From: an uncultured Porphyromonadaceae bacterium
Lineage (GTDB): Bacteria > Bacteroidota > Bacteroidia > Bacteroidales > Muribaculaceae
Assembly (NCBI GenBank): GCA_947573485.1
Contig: CANPGB010000009.1
Span: 1 to 64,000, forward strand
DNA: 64,000 nt
Direction of reading: 5' to 3'
Of the stretch, positions 1-8,990 are shown in pieces. A program made the translations under genes and the position numbers. The notes beneath the pieces are model-generated. The model saw only the letters and a program-made list of their open reading frames with translations, was not told the origin of the DNA and ran no database searches. Numbering within the stretch: position 1 is the first letter of the stretch; each line of letters begins with the position of its first letter.

Positions 1-40
1 CAATAGTTTATGCCATTTATTACCAAATAGTGACAATCAT

Positions 41-1423
41 CTATTTTCCGATGCAAAACCGTTCAAAAATGGTTTGGAGAATTTCGGGGGTGGTGATGCG
101 GCCGGTGACGGCGCCGAGGTGGTGGATTGTCTGGCGCAGATCCTGGGCGATGAGGTCGGGTGGTAGGGCGGTGGCGAGGCCACGGGAGACGGCGGCGGCG
201 GCTGTGGCGGCGGCGGCGAGTTCGGCGGCGTGGCGGGCGTTGGTCACGGTGTAGTCGGCGGTGGCACCGCTGTCGGTGAGGGCGTCGGCGCGGGAGCGTA
301 TTTCGGCGCGGAGGGTGTCGAGGCCGAGGCCGGTTTTTGCCGATAAGGCCACTATGGTGGCGCCCGGGTGGGCGTCGCGAAGACGGGTTGTGGTGGCGGC
401 CGGGTCTGTGATGTCGGCTTTGTTGACTATGAAAATTGTCTTTTCGGGGTGGTCGCAGTCGGGGAGGGTGGTTTGGGCGGCGTCGACCACATAGAGCACT
501 ATCGCGGCGTTGGCGGCGGCTTTGAGTGAGCGTTCTATGCCGAGGTTTTCTATGGTGTCGGTTGTGTGGCGGAGGCCTGCGGTGTCTTTGAGGCGGAGTA
601 GGTAGGGGCCTATCTCGAGGGTGTCTTCCACGATGTCGCGTGTGGTGCCGTGGATGTCGCTGACAATGGCGCGGTCGTCGCCGAGGAGGGCGTTGAGGAG
701 CGACGATTTTCCGGCGTTTGTGGGCCCGGTGATAGCCACGGGGATACCGTCTTTTATCGCTTGTCCGGCATCGAATGAGCGGGCGAGTGCGTCGAGGTCG
801 TGGTGCAGGGTGTCAGCAAGGGCGCGGAGGCGTTCGCGCGAGGCAAATTCGACGTCTTCTTCCGAGAAGTCGAGTTCGAGTTCGAGGAGTGCCGAGAGCT
901 CGAGCAATTGGTCGCGGAGCTCGTTGAGGCGCCGTGAGTAGTCGCCGCGCATCTGTGTCATGGCGAGGCGGTGCGAGGCCTCGGAGGATGCAGCGATGAG
1001 GTCGGCCACGGCTTCGGCTTCGGCGAGGTCCATGCGGCCAGAGGCAAAGGCGCGACGGGTGTATTCGCCGGGGAGGGCAGGGCGCGCTCCATGGCGGCAA
1101 AGGAGTGCTATAAGGCGGCGTTGAATCCAGCGGGAGCCGTGTATGGCGAACTCTACGGTGTCGTCGCCGGTAAAGGAGTTGGGAGCACGGAAGGTAGTGG
1201 CGACGGCCTGGTCGAGGGTGTCGTCGGTGTCGGGGTCGACAATGTAGCCCAGGTGCACCGTGTGGCTTGACACGGTGCTGAGTGGCTTGCCGCGCCATAC
1301 TTCGTCGGCCAGTGTGAGGGCTGCCGGTCCGCTCAGGCGGCACACAGCTATAGCGCCCGTGCCTTGGGCGGTGGCTATGGCGCAAATAGTATCTGTAGGG
1401 TCGTAAATCTGTGTAGTGTCCAT
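41..1423 (-). CDS. mnmE: tRNA uridine-5-carboxymethylaminomethyl GTPase MnmE
   Basis: MnmE with MnmG modifies the wobble uridine (cmnm5U34) of certain tRNAs in the cytoplasm. Seen here: an N-terminal TrmE domain, a P-loop GPTNAGKSS near residue 234, DTAGL near 282, NKAD near 335, and the family hallmark C-terminus ending in FCIGK, whose Cys is needed for modification. I chose the ATG at 1423 because it gives MDTTQIYDPTDTICAIATA, the normal family start, and 460 aa. The longer frame up to 1546 runs back into the upstream nuclease gene and its extra 41 residues have no family character. It lies 16 nt after the nuclease stop, so it is probably the last gene of the bioA-bioF-nuclease-mnmE operon. 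Confidence 0.97.
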   Translation of the reverse strand: MDTTQIYDPTDTICAIATAQGTGAIAVCRLSGPAALTLADEVWRGKPLSTVSSHTVHLGYIVDPDTDDTLDQAVATTFRAPNSFTGDDTVEFAIHGSRWIQRRLIALLCRHGARPALPGEYTRRAFASGRMDLAEAEAVADLIAASSEASHRLAMTQMRGDYSRRLNELRDQLLELSALLELELDFSEEDVEFASRERLRALADTLHHDLDALARSFDAGQAIKDGIPVAITGPTNAGKSSLLNALLGDDRAIVSDIHGTTRDIVEDTLEIGPYLLRLKDTAGLRHTTDTIENLGIERSLKAAANAAIVLYVVDAAQTTLPDCDHPEKTIFIVNKADITDPAATTTRLRDAHPGATIVALSAKTGLGLDTLRAEIRSRADALTDSGATADYTVTNARHAAELAAAATAAAAVSRGLATALPPDLIAQDLRQTIHHLGAVTGRITTPEILQTIFERFCIGK

Positions 1424-1439
1424 GAGGTCGGTGTCCGGG

Positions 1440-2309
1440 CTATTTGTTTTTTCGGTCGAAATCCCTGAAGTTGTATTGGCGCTCCACTGCATCTTCGATA
1501 GAGTCGGGCAGGGCGCTGAAGAAGTCGAATCCGGTGATTTGCTCAACTTGGTCGACGCTCACTGTGAGTTTTTCGAGCGGGTCGACTTCGGGGGAGTTTG
1601 GCATGATGAATGCAATGGCGCGGGGCGGGTTGACGTAGGGCGACAGTATAATTTTGAAGAAGCGCTCGGGCACGGGGACTTCCGAGGGGCCGATAGTGCG
1701 TGTCATGATGTCGTTCAGCACCGGGCCTGCGATTATTATTATGGCGCTGTCGCGTCGGGCCCACTCGCGGCACCTGCCTTCGAGGGTTGCCCAACGTCCG
1801 CCGTTTAGTTTGCGGTCCTGGGGGCAGATGTTGGTAAGGTAGTGACAGTCGGCCATAGCCTGCTCGCTCCATTTCATGTCGGCAGCGGGAGCCATATGAC
1901 CGCGGTCGAACCCCGAGTTGCGGTAGTCGTCGAGAGTGGCGCAACCGGGCATCTGCCTGTCGGCTTTGAATTTGGAGCTGCGGGGCAGCTCGCCATCGGC
2001 TTCGGTGGCGGTGAGCTCCCATGCCACATAGTTGGGTTGGTGACACTCGGGGTTGAACGATACGGTAAAGCCCTCGTAGTCCTTCATAATCTGAGGAGTC
2101 TCTGCCGGGAGTGTCACGAGCGAGAGAGCGGCGGCATCGTAGCCGGTGAGAGCTTCGGTGGCCTTGCGTCTGGGGATGTATGAGTCTAAGGCGCAGGCCA
2201 CGCCGTAGCATAGCATAATCACTGCTATGCCCAGGAGGGCTGCCTTGGGCGATAATTTGCGTTTTCGGGCGGCGCGGCGCCGGCGGTAGGTGTTTCCTTT
2301 TGCTGTCAT
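1440..2309 (-). CDS. DNA/RNA non-specific endonuclease, membrane-anchored
   Basis: This is a 289-aa NUC-family (beta-beta-alpha metal) endonuclease. A basic N-terminus (RRRRAARKRKLS) is followed by one hydrophobic segment at about residues 24-42, so it is likely a signal-anchored enzyme acting on the periplasmic side. The catalytic motif DRGHMAP is near residue 136, with the His as general base. The downstream NICPQDRKLNGGRW segment carries the expected metal-binding Asn. Its start overlaps the bioF stop by 4 nt (ATGA), which implies translational coupling. Homologues usually scavenge or degrade extracytoplasmic nucleic acid. Its place between biotin genes and mnmE suggests shared transcription rather than shared function. 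Confidence 0.93.
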   Translation of the reverse strand: MTAKGNTYRRRRAARKRKLSPKAALLGIAVIMLCYGVACALDSYIPRRKATEALTGYDAAALSLVTLPAETPQIMKDYEGFTVSFNPECHQPNYVAWELTATEADGELPRSSKFKADRQMPGCATLDDYRNSGFDRGHMAPAADMKWSEQAMADCHYLTNICPQDRKLNGGRWATLEGRCREWARRDSAIIIIAGPVLNDIMTRTIGPSEVPVPERFFKIILSPYVNPPRAIAFIMPNSPEVDPLEKLTVSVDQVEQITGFDFFSALPDSIEDAVERQYNFRDFDRKNK

Positions 2310-3430
2310 TGCGGGAGAGTTTTGCGTAGGGCTGTGCCCAGGTTGTGTATATCGGTGATTGTCAAGGCTGCCGAGAGGCTGAAGCGCAGGCGGTCGGTGC
2401 CGGGCGGAACTGTGGGAGTGCGTATCGGCAGTACGTCGAAGCCCTCGGCGGCGAGGCTTCTCGAGATAGCCACGGCGCGACGCGGGTCGCCGACCACAAG
2501 TGGCTGTATGTGACTCGGGGCCGACGAGGCGCCAACGGTAGCCAGCTCTGCGGCGAGCGCTTCGGCGAGCTTGTGCAGATGAGCGCGCTCTGAATCCATT
2601 CCCATTACGTGATAGAGCACAAACTCACTCCATGCGGCGGATATGGGCGGCAAGGCGGTGGAGAAGATGAGGCTGCGCGCTTTGTTTACCATAAAGCTTC
2701 GCAGGGTGTCGTCCATTATGGCGAAGGCACCTGCCGAGGCGAGGGCTTTTCCGAAGGTGCCTACAATGATGTCGACGTCGCTTGAGAGCGACTTGCACAT
2801 GCCGAGCCCGGCCTCGCCGCAGACGCCTACGGCGTGTGCCTCGTCGACGTAAAGCAGTGCGCCCGGATAGCGCCTGCGCACTTGGGCGAGGCCTTCGATG
2901 TCGGCACTGTCGCCGTCCATGCTGTAGACGCTCTCGGCTATGATGAGAGGCTGCTTGCCATCGGCTACGGCCTTGGCTGCCAGGCGGTCGAGGTGGCTGA
3001 GGTCGTTATGGCGAAAGCGGTCGAAGCTGAGTCCCGACAGCTTGATGCCGTCGATGATACTTGCGTGCACAAGCTTGTCGGCAATTATATGCATGCCTGT
3101 CGATGCCAGCGCCGAGATAAGGCCGGTGTTGGCGTGGTAGCCGCTGTTGAAGAGGAGCGCCGGGCGTCCGTAGGCGTTGGCGAGAGTGGTCTCGAGGCTC
3201 GAGAAAGCACTCTGGCGGCGTGCCAGGAGGCGTGAGGCCGAAGCGCTCATCACAAACTCGCCGGGGTCGAGTATGCCGAGAAAACGCTCCTGCAGGAGTG
3301 TCGACGATGCTATCCCGAGATAGTCGTTGGAACTGAGGTCGACGGCAGCCCCGCTTCCGGGCGCGGGAATAGCCCGCATGTTGCCGGCCTCTTCAAGGGT
3401 GGCTAAGGTGCGCTCAATAGTTGCGTTCAT
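2306..3430 (-). CDS. bioF: 8-amino-7-oxononanoate synthase-type PLP enzyme (BioF)
   Basis: A class II PLP-dependent alpha-oxoamine synthase of 374 aa. BioF condenses pimeloyl-ACP (or CoA) with alanine to 8-amino-7-oxononanoate in biotin synthesis. Visible features are the N-terminal SSNDYLGI segment, [12 protein letters not shown], the [10 protein letters not shown] motif with the PLP-pyridine Asp, and the Schiff-base Lys in TFGKALAS near residue 227. It overlaps bioA by 17 nt and the next gene by 4 nt. Related enzymes are 2-amino-3-ketobutyrate CoA ligase and serine palmitoyltransferase. The bioA neighbour decides for BioF. No bioB, bioC or bioD is present in this window. Confidence 0.93.
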   Translation of the reverse strand: MNATIERTLATLEEAGNMRAIPAPGSGAAVDLSSNDYLGIASSTLLQERFLGILDPGEFVMSASASRLLARRQSAFSSLETTLANAYGRPALLFNSGYHANTGLISALASTGMHIIADKLVHASIIDGIKLSGLSFDRFRHNDLSHLDRLAAKAVADGKQPLIIAESVYSMDGDSADIEGLAQVRRRYPGALLYVDEAHAVGVCGEAGLGMCKSLSSDVDIIVGTFGKALASAGAFAIMDDTLRSFMVNKARSLIFSTALPPISAAWSEFVLYHVMGMDSERAHLHKLAEALAAELATVGASSAPSHIQPLVVGDPRRAVAISRSLAAEGFDVLPIRTPTVPPGTDRLRFSLSAALTITDIHNLGTALRKTLPQ

Positions 3431-4712
3431 CGCTTATTATTTCAATAAGTTGGCGGCACAGTGTGCGCAGGTCGCTGTCGTCTATAATATAAGGAGGCAT
3501 GATGTAGGCGTTCCGTCCGAATGGTCTGATCCACACCCCGCGGCGCACACACTCTTTCTGGAATTTTCCGACGTCGACGCTCCTCTTGAGTTCAACGACG
3601 CCAATCGAGCCGAGCACGCGCACGTCGGCCACGGCGTCGAGGTCGCGCGCTTTGGCAAGCTCTTCCGTCATCACCGCCTCGATATGAGCCACAATGTCGG
3701 CCATCGGTTTCTCGCGCAGCATTTTGAGCGATTCCACGGCTATGGCGCAGGCAAGAGGATTGCCCATGAACGTAGGGCCGTGCATTAGCACTCCGGCCTC
3801 TCCGCGCGAAATTGTGTCGGCCACCTTTTGGGTTGTGAGCACGGCGCTCATGGTAAGGTATCCGGCCGTGAGGCCTTTGCCTATGCACATGATGTCGGGC
3901 TCAACCCCGGCATGCTCCCATGCAAAGAAGCGCCCGGTGCGCCAGAAGCCCGTAGCTATCTCGTCGAAAATCAACAAGATGCCATATTTGTCACACAGAC
4001 GGCGTGCCTGCCGCAGGTATTCGGGATGATAGAACCACATGCCGCCGGCGCCCTGCACCACGGGCTCGAGTATGAGGGCTGCAATCTCGCCGGCCGTTGC
4101 TTTGAGGAGCTCTTCGAGGGGGGCGATGTCGCTCTCATGCCACTCGCCGCCGAAGCGTGAGCGGGGCTGCGGCACGAAGAAGCGCACCGGCAGAGCCGGG
4201 CCGAAAGCACCGTGCATGCCCGTCACGGGGTCGCACACGCTCATGGCGTTCCATGTATCGCCGTGGTATCCGCTGCGGATAGTGGCGAAGTTGGTCTTCT
4301 CGTGGCTGCCCGAAGCTGCCACGGCATATTGCACAGCCATTTTCATAGCCACTTCCACTGCCACAGAGCCCGAATCGGCATAGAAAATATTGTGCATCGA
4401 AGGCGGAGCCACCTCAAGGAGGGCTTTGCCGAGCTCTATTGCGGGGGTATGGGTTAGGCCGCCGAACATCACATGGCTCACGCGGCTCATCTGGCAGGCG
4501 GCGGCAGCGTTGAGGCGCTCGTTGCCGTAGCCGTGAATCATGCACCACCACGACGACATGCCGTCGATGAGCTCGGTGCCGTCGGCGAGGCGGATGCGCA
4601 CGCCCGATGCCGATTCAACGGTGTAGGTGGGCAGCGGGTCGATTGTAGAAGTATAGGGGTGCCACAGGTGTTCGCGGTCGAACCCGCTGTGGACAGCAGT
4701 TTCTTTTTCCAT
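3414..4712 (-). CDS. bioA: adenosylmethionine-8-amino-7-oxononanoate aminotransferase (BioA)
   Basis: A class III aminotransferase of 432 aa, the BioA step converting 8-amino-7-oxononanoate to 7,8-diaminopelargonate with SAM as amino donor. The N-terminus [11 protein letters not shown] and the early [13 protein letters not shown] segment are BioA hallmarks. The PLP Asp lies in [14 protein letters not shown] and the Schiff-base Lys in IGKGLTAGY near residue 278. It is the first gene of the minus-strand operon and is divergent from rpmH. A TAATTTTG-like -7 box sits only about 5 nt before the ATG (plus 4717-4724). No -33 TTTG is found at the usual distance, so either the message is nearly leaderless or the real promoter lies further up. 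Confidence 0.96.
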   Translation of the reverse strand: MEKETAVHSGFDREHLWHPYTSTIDPLPTYTVESASGVRIRLADGTELIDGMSSWWCMIHGYGNERLNAAAACQMSRVSHVMFGGLTHTPAIELGKALLEVAPPSMHNIFYADSGSVAVEVAMKMAVQYAVAASGSHEKTNFATIRSGYHGDTWNAMSVCDPVTGMHGAFGPALPVRFFVPQPRSRFGGEWHESDIAPLEELLKATAGEIAALILEPVVQGAGGMWFYHPEYLRQARRLCDKYGILLIFDEIATGFWRTGRFFAWEHAGVEPDIMCIGKGLTAGYLTMSAVLTTQKVADTISRGEAGVLMHGPTFMGNPLACAIAVESLKMLREKPMADIVAHIEAVMTEELAKARDLDAVADVRVLGSIGVVELKRSVDVGKFQKECVRRGVWIRPFGRNAYIMPPYIIDDSDLRTLCRQLIEIISDERNY

Positions 4713-4783
4713 GCCGCAAAATTAGCGAAAATATGCGTGAGAAAGGCTTCTCGACAAAAAAGTTTGATAAACAGAGCCGAAAA

Positions 4784-4815
4784 TTTGTCGGTGTGGGAAA
4801 AAATGCTTAAATTTG
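4784..4815 (+). promoter_or_regulatory. Bacteroidota-type promoter of rpmH
   Basis: TTTG at 4784-4787, 20 nt of spacer, then TAAATTTG at 4808-4815 match the Bacteroidota sigma-ABfr consensus. The start codon of rpmH lies 45 nt downstream. Confidence 0.6.
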
Positions 4816-4859
4816 CGCTCCGAAATAAGTGCAAATAATTGAAAAAAACATAACAGGCA

Positions 4860-5015
4860 ATGAAAAGAACATTCCAACCCTCTAATCGCAAAAGAGTTAA
4901 CAAGCACGGCTTCCGTGAAAGAATGGCAACAGCTGACGGCCGCAAGGTACTCGCCCGTCGTCGTGCCAAAGGTCGCTACTCACTCACTGTATCTGACCAC
5001 CTCGGCAGCAAATAA
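4860..5015 (+). CDS. rpmH: 50S ribosomal protein L34
   Basis: A 51-aa basic protein beginning [20 protein letters not shown] and continuing [19 protein letters not shown], the invariant L34 pattern, with a short C-terminal [11 protein letters not shown] extension as in other Bacteroidales. It is a structural protein of the large ribosomal subunit. It has its own promoter (4784-4815) and a strong terminator right behind it (5038-5078), so it is a monocistronic unit. It is divergent from bioA. Confidence 0.98.
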   Translation: MKRTFQPSNRKRVNKHGFRERMATADGRKVLARRRAKGRYSLTVSDHLGSK

Positions 5016-5037
5016 GCCCGCTCTTTACAGTCTAAGG

Positions 5038-5078
5038 CGCGCCCTGCCAAGCAAATGCTTGCAGGGCGCGTTCCTTTT
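5038..5078 (+). terminator. rho-independent terminator of rpmH
   Basis: A 10-bp GC-rich stem (5038-5047 with 5061-5070), extended by an inner AAGCA/TGCTT stem, is followed by TTCCTTTTT. Confidence 0.85.
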
Positions 5079-5101
5079 TAAACTCCTGTCTGCCAAAAAA
5101 T

Positions 5102-5132
5102 TTTGCACACCGCCTTACTTTTTATATCTTTG
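5102..5132 (+). promoter_or_regulatory. promoter of the secreted GH13 gene
   Basis: TTTG at 5102-5105, 19 nt, TATCTTTG at 5125-5132. This leaves a 5' leader of about 60 nt before the ATG at 5202. Confidence 0.65.
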
Positions 5133-5201
5133 CGGTGTAAACTTGGAATCTACCATTGAAAAATAGTTTATATCATCTAAAACTTACCTAAACCCAATTA
5201 C

Positions 5202-7982
5202 ATGAAAAAAGTATGTTCGTTCCTTCTGGTGCTGATGCTTGCCATGCTTCCGGCCTACGCCCAGATCGTGACAACCGAGCCCAGCCCCCTGCAGGAGCAT
5301 AGCCAGGGAGTGGTACTCACCTATCATGCCGATTCGCCCCTGGGCAACAACGGCCTGGCAAACCTCGCTTCATCGTTCGATGTATATGCCCATATCGGTG
5401 TAATCACCAACAAAAGCACCGACAGCTCCGATTGGAAATATGTGGTTACCGACTGGCCCAACACCGGCAACCAGCAGGCCGCCAATACCGACAAGAACCG
5501 TCTTACCTACGTGTCGGCCAATACCTACACCCTCACTATCGGCGACCTCCGCACCTATTTCGGAATCACCGACCACACTGAGTATATCAAGCAGATAGCC
5601 CTCGTGTTCCGCAATGCCGACGGCACCAAGCAGGGTAAAACCAAGGCCGGAGGCGATATTTTTGTCGACGTTCTTTTCGATGGCTTCGCTATCGAACTTA
5701 CCTCCGACCACCCCGACCGCTTCATCAACCAGACCACAACTATCAACTACACCCTCGAAGCTACTGCCGAAGCCGACCTCTCGCTCTCGGTCAATGGCAA
5801 GGAATTTGCCTCGCAGAAGGGTGCCGCTACCCTCAAGGCTCCTTATACGTTCAGCGAGTTTGGCACCTTCTCGGTTGTCGCCACCGCTGTATATGAGGGT
5901 AAAACCTACACAACTTCGCTTGAAGTTGACTATATCGACCCCGGTCTGCAGCAGGACTATCCCGGCGGTGTTCCCAAAATGGGTGCCGTGAAGAACGCCG
6001 ACGGCACAGTTACCTTCTGTCTCGCCGCTCCCGGCAAGAACTCTGTTGTGCTCGTGCCCTCGTGGGATAACTACGCCGTGCTCGAGAAGAACAATATGAA
6101 GTATCAGGACTATGAGGGCAACCGCTACTTCTGGACCACCGTATCGGGCCTTGCCAACGATGTCTACTACTCATACTATTATGTAGTCGACGACACCTAC
6201 AAGGTTGCCGACCCCTATGCGCACCTCGTGCTCGACTGCTATAACGATGGCCGTATGATAGGCTGGGCCGACGCTCCCAAGCACCCCGGCGCTCCTTATA
6301 ACGATATAATGATGGCTGTGTACCGCGGCGACCTCGACGACTACACCTTCTCCGATTTCACTATCCCCGACCACGATAACCTCGTGATCTACGAGATGCT
6401 CTTCCGCGATTTCACCGGCTACGACGGCTATGCCCGCGGCTGGGGTACCGTGCAGAAGGCTATCGAAAAGATTCCCTATATCCGCGAAATGGGCTTCAAC
6501 GCCATTGAGCTCATGCCTATCATGGAGTTCAACGGCAATAACTCGTGGGGCTACAACACAAACTTCTACATGGCGCCCGACAAGTGGTATGGTTCGCCTA
6601 CCGACTACAAAGACTTCGTGGAAGAGTGTCACCGCAACGGCATTGCCGTAATCCTCGACATCGTTTTCAACCAGAGCGACGGTCTCCACCCCTGGTATCA
6701 GATGTATCCTATCGACACCAACCCCTTCTATAACAAGGTAGCGCCCCACTCGTGGAGTGTGCTCAACGACTGGAACCAGGGTCACCCCCTTGTGCAGCAG
6801 CAGTGGACCGACGCCCTCATATACTGGATGGAGAAATATAATGTTGACGGTTTCCGCTTCGACCTCGTGAAAGGTCTTGGCGACAACGAGAGCTATTCTG
6901 CCGGTACTGATGCTTACAACCAGAGCCGTATCGACCGCATGAAACGTCTACACGGCGTTATCAAATCGGTGAAGCCCAACGGTATACATATCAACGAGCT
7001 CCTTGCCGGTGCTGCTGAGGAAAAAGTGCTCGGCGAAGACGGCCAGCTGCAGTGGGCCAACGTCAACGATGCTTCCTGCCAGTATGCAATGGCCTGGGAT
7101 AACGGCAACAACAACCTCCTGCGTTTCCTCTCGTCGATGGACGGCGCCCGCCCCTGGGGCTCGACCGTCTCCTATGCCGAGAGCCACGACGAGCAGCGCA
7201 TGGGCTACAAGTGCCAGGCTTACGGCAACGGTGCCGTGGCGAGCGAAGACGACCCCGCAACCATGTTTGACCGTCTCGCCGGTGTAGCCGTTCAGATGCT
7301 TCTTACTCCCGGCCCGAAAATGGTATGGCAGTTCGGTGAGCTCGGCAACGCCCAGAATGCTAAGTCGGCCAGCGGCGACAACGATACATCGCCCAAAATG
7401 GTGAACTGGACAGAGTGGCTCGCCGACCCCGACCGCGTATATCTCCGCAACATCTACGCAGCTATCATCAACCTGCGCATGAATAATCCTGAGCTCTTCG
7501 CCCAGAGCGCTACCTTCAAGGTGAAGAATCTCTCGACCCGCTTCAACCTCATGCGTTCGATGCGTCTCACCGCCGGTGGCAAAGAGGTGATAGCCTTTAT
7601 CAACCCCTCGCTCACAGGCGATGCTCAGGCGGTGTCGGCAGAATCTGTCAACCTCACTACGGCCAATGCCAAGCTCATCTGCGCCTCGGCAGGCTTCGAG
7701 CCTACTCTCGGCGGCGAGGGCACAAACCTCACCGTAAATGTTCCTGCCAACGGTTTTGCAGTATACGCTACCGATAACATCGCCGGTGTCGATGCTCCCG
7801 CCACAGGTGCCGAACGCAAGGTAGCCGTTTATGGCGCTGAGGGCCGCATTGTAATCGCCGGTGAATACACCAACGCCTCGGTTTACGACCTCGCAGGCCG
7901 CCGCATGGCCTCACTCGAGGTGCCCGCAGGCCTCTACATTGTCAATGTCGACGGCCACGCCACCAAGGTTGTGGTGCGGTAA
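5202..7982 (+). CDS. secreted GH13 alpha-amylase-family hydrolase with C-terminal sorting-like tail
   Basis: A 926-aa starch-type glycoside hydrolase acting on alpha-glucans outside the cytoplasm. Parts in order: a signal peptide (1-20, cleaving after AYA); about 230 residues of N-terminal beta-rich domains; a CBM48/E-set-like segment at about 260-370; the GH13 barrel; and a C-terminal tail with VYDLAGRRM and GLYIVNVDG, ending KVVVR. Catalytic residues are all visible: nucleophile Asp in GFRFDLVKG (about 552), acid/base Glu in IHINELLA (about 599), and Asp in AESHDEQRMG (about 662). The tail resembles a type IX secretion or DUF6383-like C-terminal module. No Sus transporter genes adjoin it and it has its own promoter and terminator. 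The exact substrate (amylose, pullulan or branched glucan) cannot be read from sequence. Confidence 0.93.
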   Translation: MKKVCSFLLVLMLAMLPAYAQIVTTEPSPLQEHSQGVVLTYHADSPLGNNGLANLASSFDVYAHIGVITNKSTDSSDWKYVVTDWPNTGNQQAANTDKNRLTYVSANTYTLTIGDLRTYFGITDHTEYIKQIALVFRNADGTKQGKTKAGGDIFVDVLFDGFAIELTSDHPDRFINQTTTINYTLEATAEADLSLSVNGKEFASQKGAATLKAPYTFSEFGTFSVVATAVYEGKTYTTSLEVDYIDPGLQQDYPGGVPKMGAVKNADGTVTFCLAAPGKNSVVLVPSWDNYAVLEKNNMKYQDYEGNRYFWTTVSGLANDVYYSYYYVVDDTYKVADPYAHLVLDCYNDGRMIGWADAPKHPGAPYNDIMMAVYRGDLDDYTFSDFTIPDHDNLVIYEMLFRDFTGYDGYARGWGTVQKAIEKIPYIREMGFNAIELMPIMEFNGNNSWGYNTNFYMAPDKWYGSPTDYKDFVEECHRNGIAVILDIVFNQSDGLHPWYQMYPIDTNPFYNKVAPHSWSVLNDWNQGHPLVQQQWTDALIYWMEKYNVDGFRFDLVKGLGDNESYSAGTDAYNQSRIDRMKRLHGVIKSVKPNGIHINELLAGAAEEKVLGEDGQLQWANVNDASCQYAMAWDNGNNNLLRFLSSMDGARPWGSTVSYAESHDEQRMGYKCQAYGNGAVASEDDPATMFDRLAGVAVQMLLTPGPKMVWQFGELGNAQNAKSASGDNDTSPKMVNWTEWLADPDRVYLRNIYAAIINLRMNNPELFAQSATFKVKNLSTRFNLMRSMRLTAGGKEVIAFINPSLTGDAQAVSAESVNLTTANAKLICASAGFEPTLGGEGTNLTVNVPANGFAVYATDNIAGVDAPATGAERKVAVYGAEGRIVIAGEYTNASVYDLAGRRMASLEVPAGLYIVNVDGHATKVVVR

Positions 7983-8005
7983 TCGCTTATACAACAATAA
8001 AATCA

Positions 8006-8040
8006 GCGAGGGCTGCCCGTCGGGCAGCCCTCGCTTGCTT
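8006..8040 (+). terminator. terminator after the GH13 gene, probably bidirectional
   Basis: A 14-bp perfect stem (8006-8019 with 8021-8034) lies between the convergent GH13 and sigma factor genes. The plus side is followed by TTGCTTAAAT. The minus side is followed by GATTTTATTG. Confidence 0.8.
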
Positions 8041-8057
8041 AAATAAGGTTTATAAAC

Positions 8058-8648
8058 TTATCGCGTGAGCGATACATCTTTCTCTTTTGCCATGCGGCGC
8101 AGGTTGAGCAGTGCATAGCGCATGCGGCCGAGGGCGGTGTTGATGCTCACCCCGGTTTGTTCGGCTATCTCTTTGAAAGAGAGGTCGCGGTAGAAACGCA
8201 TGGTCACCACCTCGCGCTGATTGTCGGGCAGGCGGTCGACCAGACGGCGGAGGTCCTCTTCAATCTGGAGATCTACCATGATGTCTTCCACGGTATCCTC
8301 GGCCAGGTCGCGGCGGTTGAGGATGTCGTAGTTGCAGTCGTCGGTAGAGAGGGTGCCCTCGCTCTTGTCGGCGCGGAAGCTGTCTACGGCAAGGTTGCGT
8401 GCAATGCGGTAGAGCCATGCCGAGAACTTGCCGAAGTCGTGGTAGCGACCCTGGCGGATAGTCGTGATGGCCTTGACGAAAGTCTCCTGGAAGATGTCGT
8501 CGGCAAGGTCGCTGTCGCGCACAAGCTGGTATATGTAGCTGAACAAACGTTGCTTATGCCTCATGAGGAGGGCGTCGAAAGCCTTGTTGTCTCCCTGAGC
8601 GTAAGCCGCCACCAACTGCTCGTCGGTAAGCTTCTGTTGATTTCGCAT
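8058..8648 (-). CDS. ECF-type RNA polymerase sigma-70 factor
   Basis: A 196-aa sigma factor with region 2 at about residues 20-95 (ALLMRHKQRLFSYIYQLV, DIFQETFVKA, WLYRIARNLAVD) and region 4 at about 135-190 (LPDNQREVVTMRFYRDLSFK, then a helix-turn-helix with SINTALGRMRYAL). It recruits RNA polymerase to a specific promoter set. No anti-sigma factor gene adjoins it: upstream is the divergent SulP gene and downstream a convergent terminator. It is therefore a solitary ECF factor, a type common in Bacteroidales with a general growth role. It has its own promoter at 8765-8796. Confidence 0.95.
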   Translation of the reverse strand: MRNQQKLTDEQLVAAYAQGDNKAFDALLMRHKQRLFSYIYQLVRDSDLADDIFQETFVKAITTIRQGRYHDFGKFSAWLYRIARNLAVDSFRADKSEGTLSTDDCNYDILNRRDLAEDTVEDIMVDLQIEEDLRRLVDRLPDNQREVVTMRFYRDLSFKEIAEQTGVSINTALGRMRYALLNLRRMAKEKDVSLTR

Positions 8649-8764
8649 TTTTCTATTCCTTAAAGTTAGAGTAGAGGTATGTCGATAGGCGAAATGCGGT
8701 TTTAATTAGATAATATACTATGTTAGAGTCTCGATTGATGAAACACGCTGTACGCGCGTAAGTA

Positions 8765-8796
8765 CAAAGGTACGTAAATTATTGCCCATAAACAAA
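8765..8796 (-). promoter_or_regulatory. promoter of the ECF sigma factor gene
   Basis: On the minus strand TTTG (8796-8793), 20 nt, TACCTTTG (8772-8765). The leader to the ATG at 8648 is about 110 nt, long enough for post-transcriptional control, though no clear fold was recognised. Confidence 0.6.
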
Positions 8797-8899
8797 TTTT
8801 TTCAGCCCGAATTATTGTTATTTAACAGTGTTGGCGCTATTGTTTATGGTTTTGGCTCCTCTTCAGAGGGAAAGCTCGGCGTATGCACGGTTACAAAAT

Positions 8900-8930
8900 T
8901 TTGCCATTTAGTGAAAAAATATTAATTTTG
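8900..8930 (+). promoter_or_regulatory. promoter of the SulP transporter gene
   Basis: TTTG at 8900-8903, 19 nt, TAATTTTG at 8923-8930. Confidence 0.65.
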
Positions 8931-8990
8931 CAGCCGAATACAGGTGCGGCCGCAAACCGCTCAATGTCACATTTCTAAGGAAAAAGATTT

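Larger units (their letters stand above)
8649..8990. other. 342-nt divergent intergenic region
   Basis: It holds the two divergent promoters described separately for the sigma factor and SulP genes. The rest, including 8800-8890, shows no ORF, hairpin or repeat that I can support. Confidence 0.6.

Noticed and set aside
1424-1546. N-terminal extension of MnmE
   Set aside because: It overlaps the upstream nuclease gene and lacks similarity to MnmE, while the internal ATG gives the standard start.
4717-4724. Strong promoter immediately before bioA
   Set aside because: The -7 box fits, but no -33 TTTG is found at 19-21 nt; kept only as a note.
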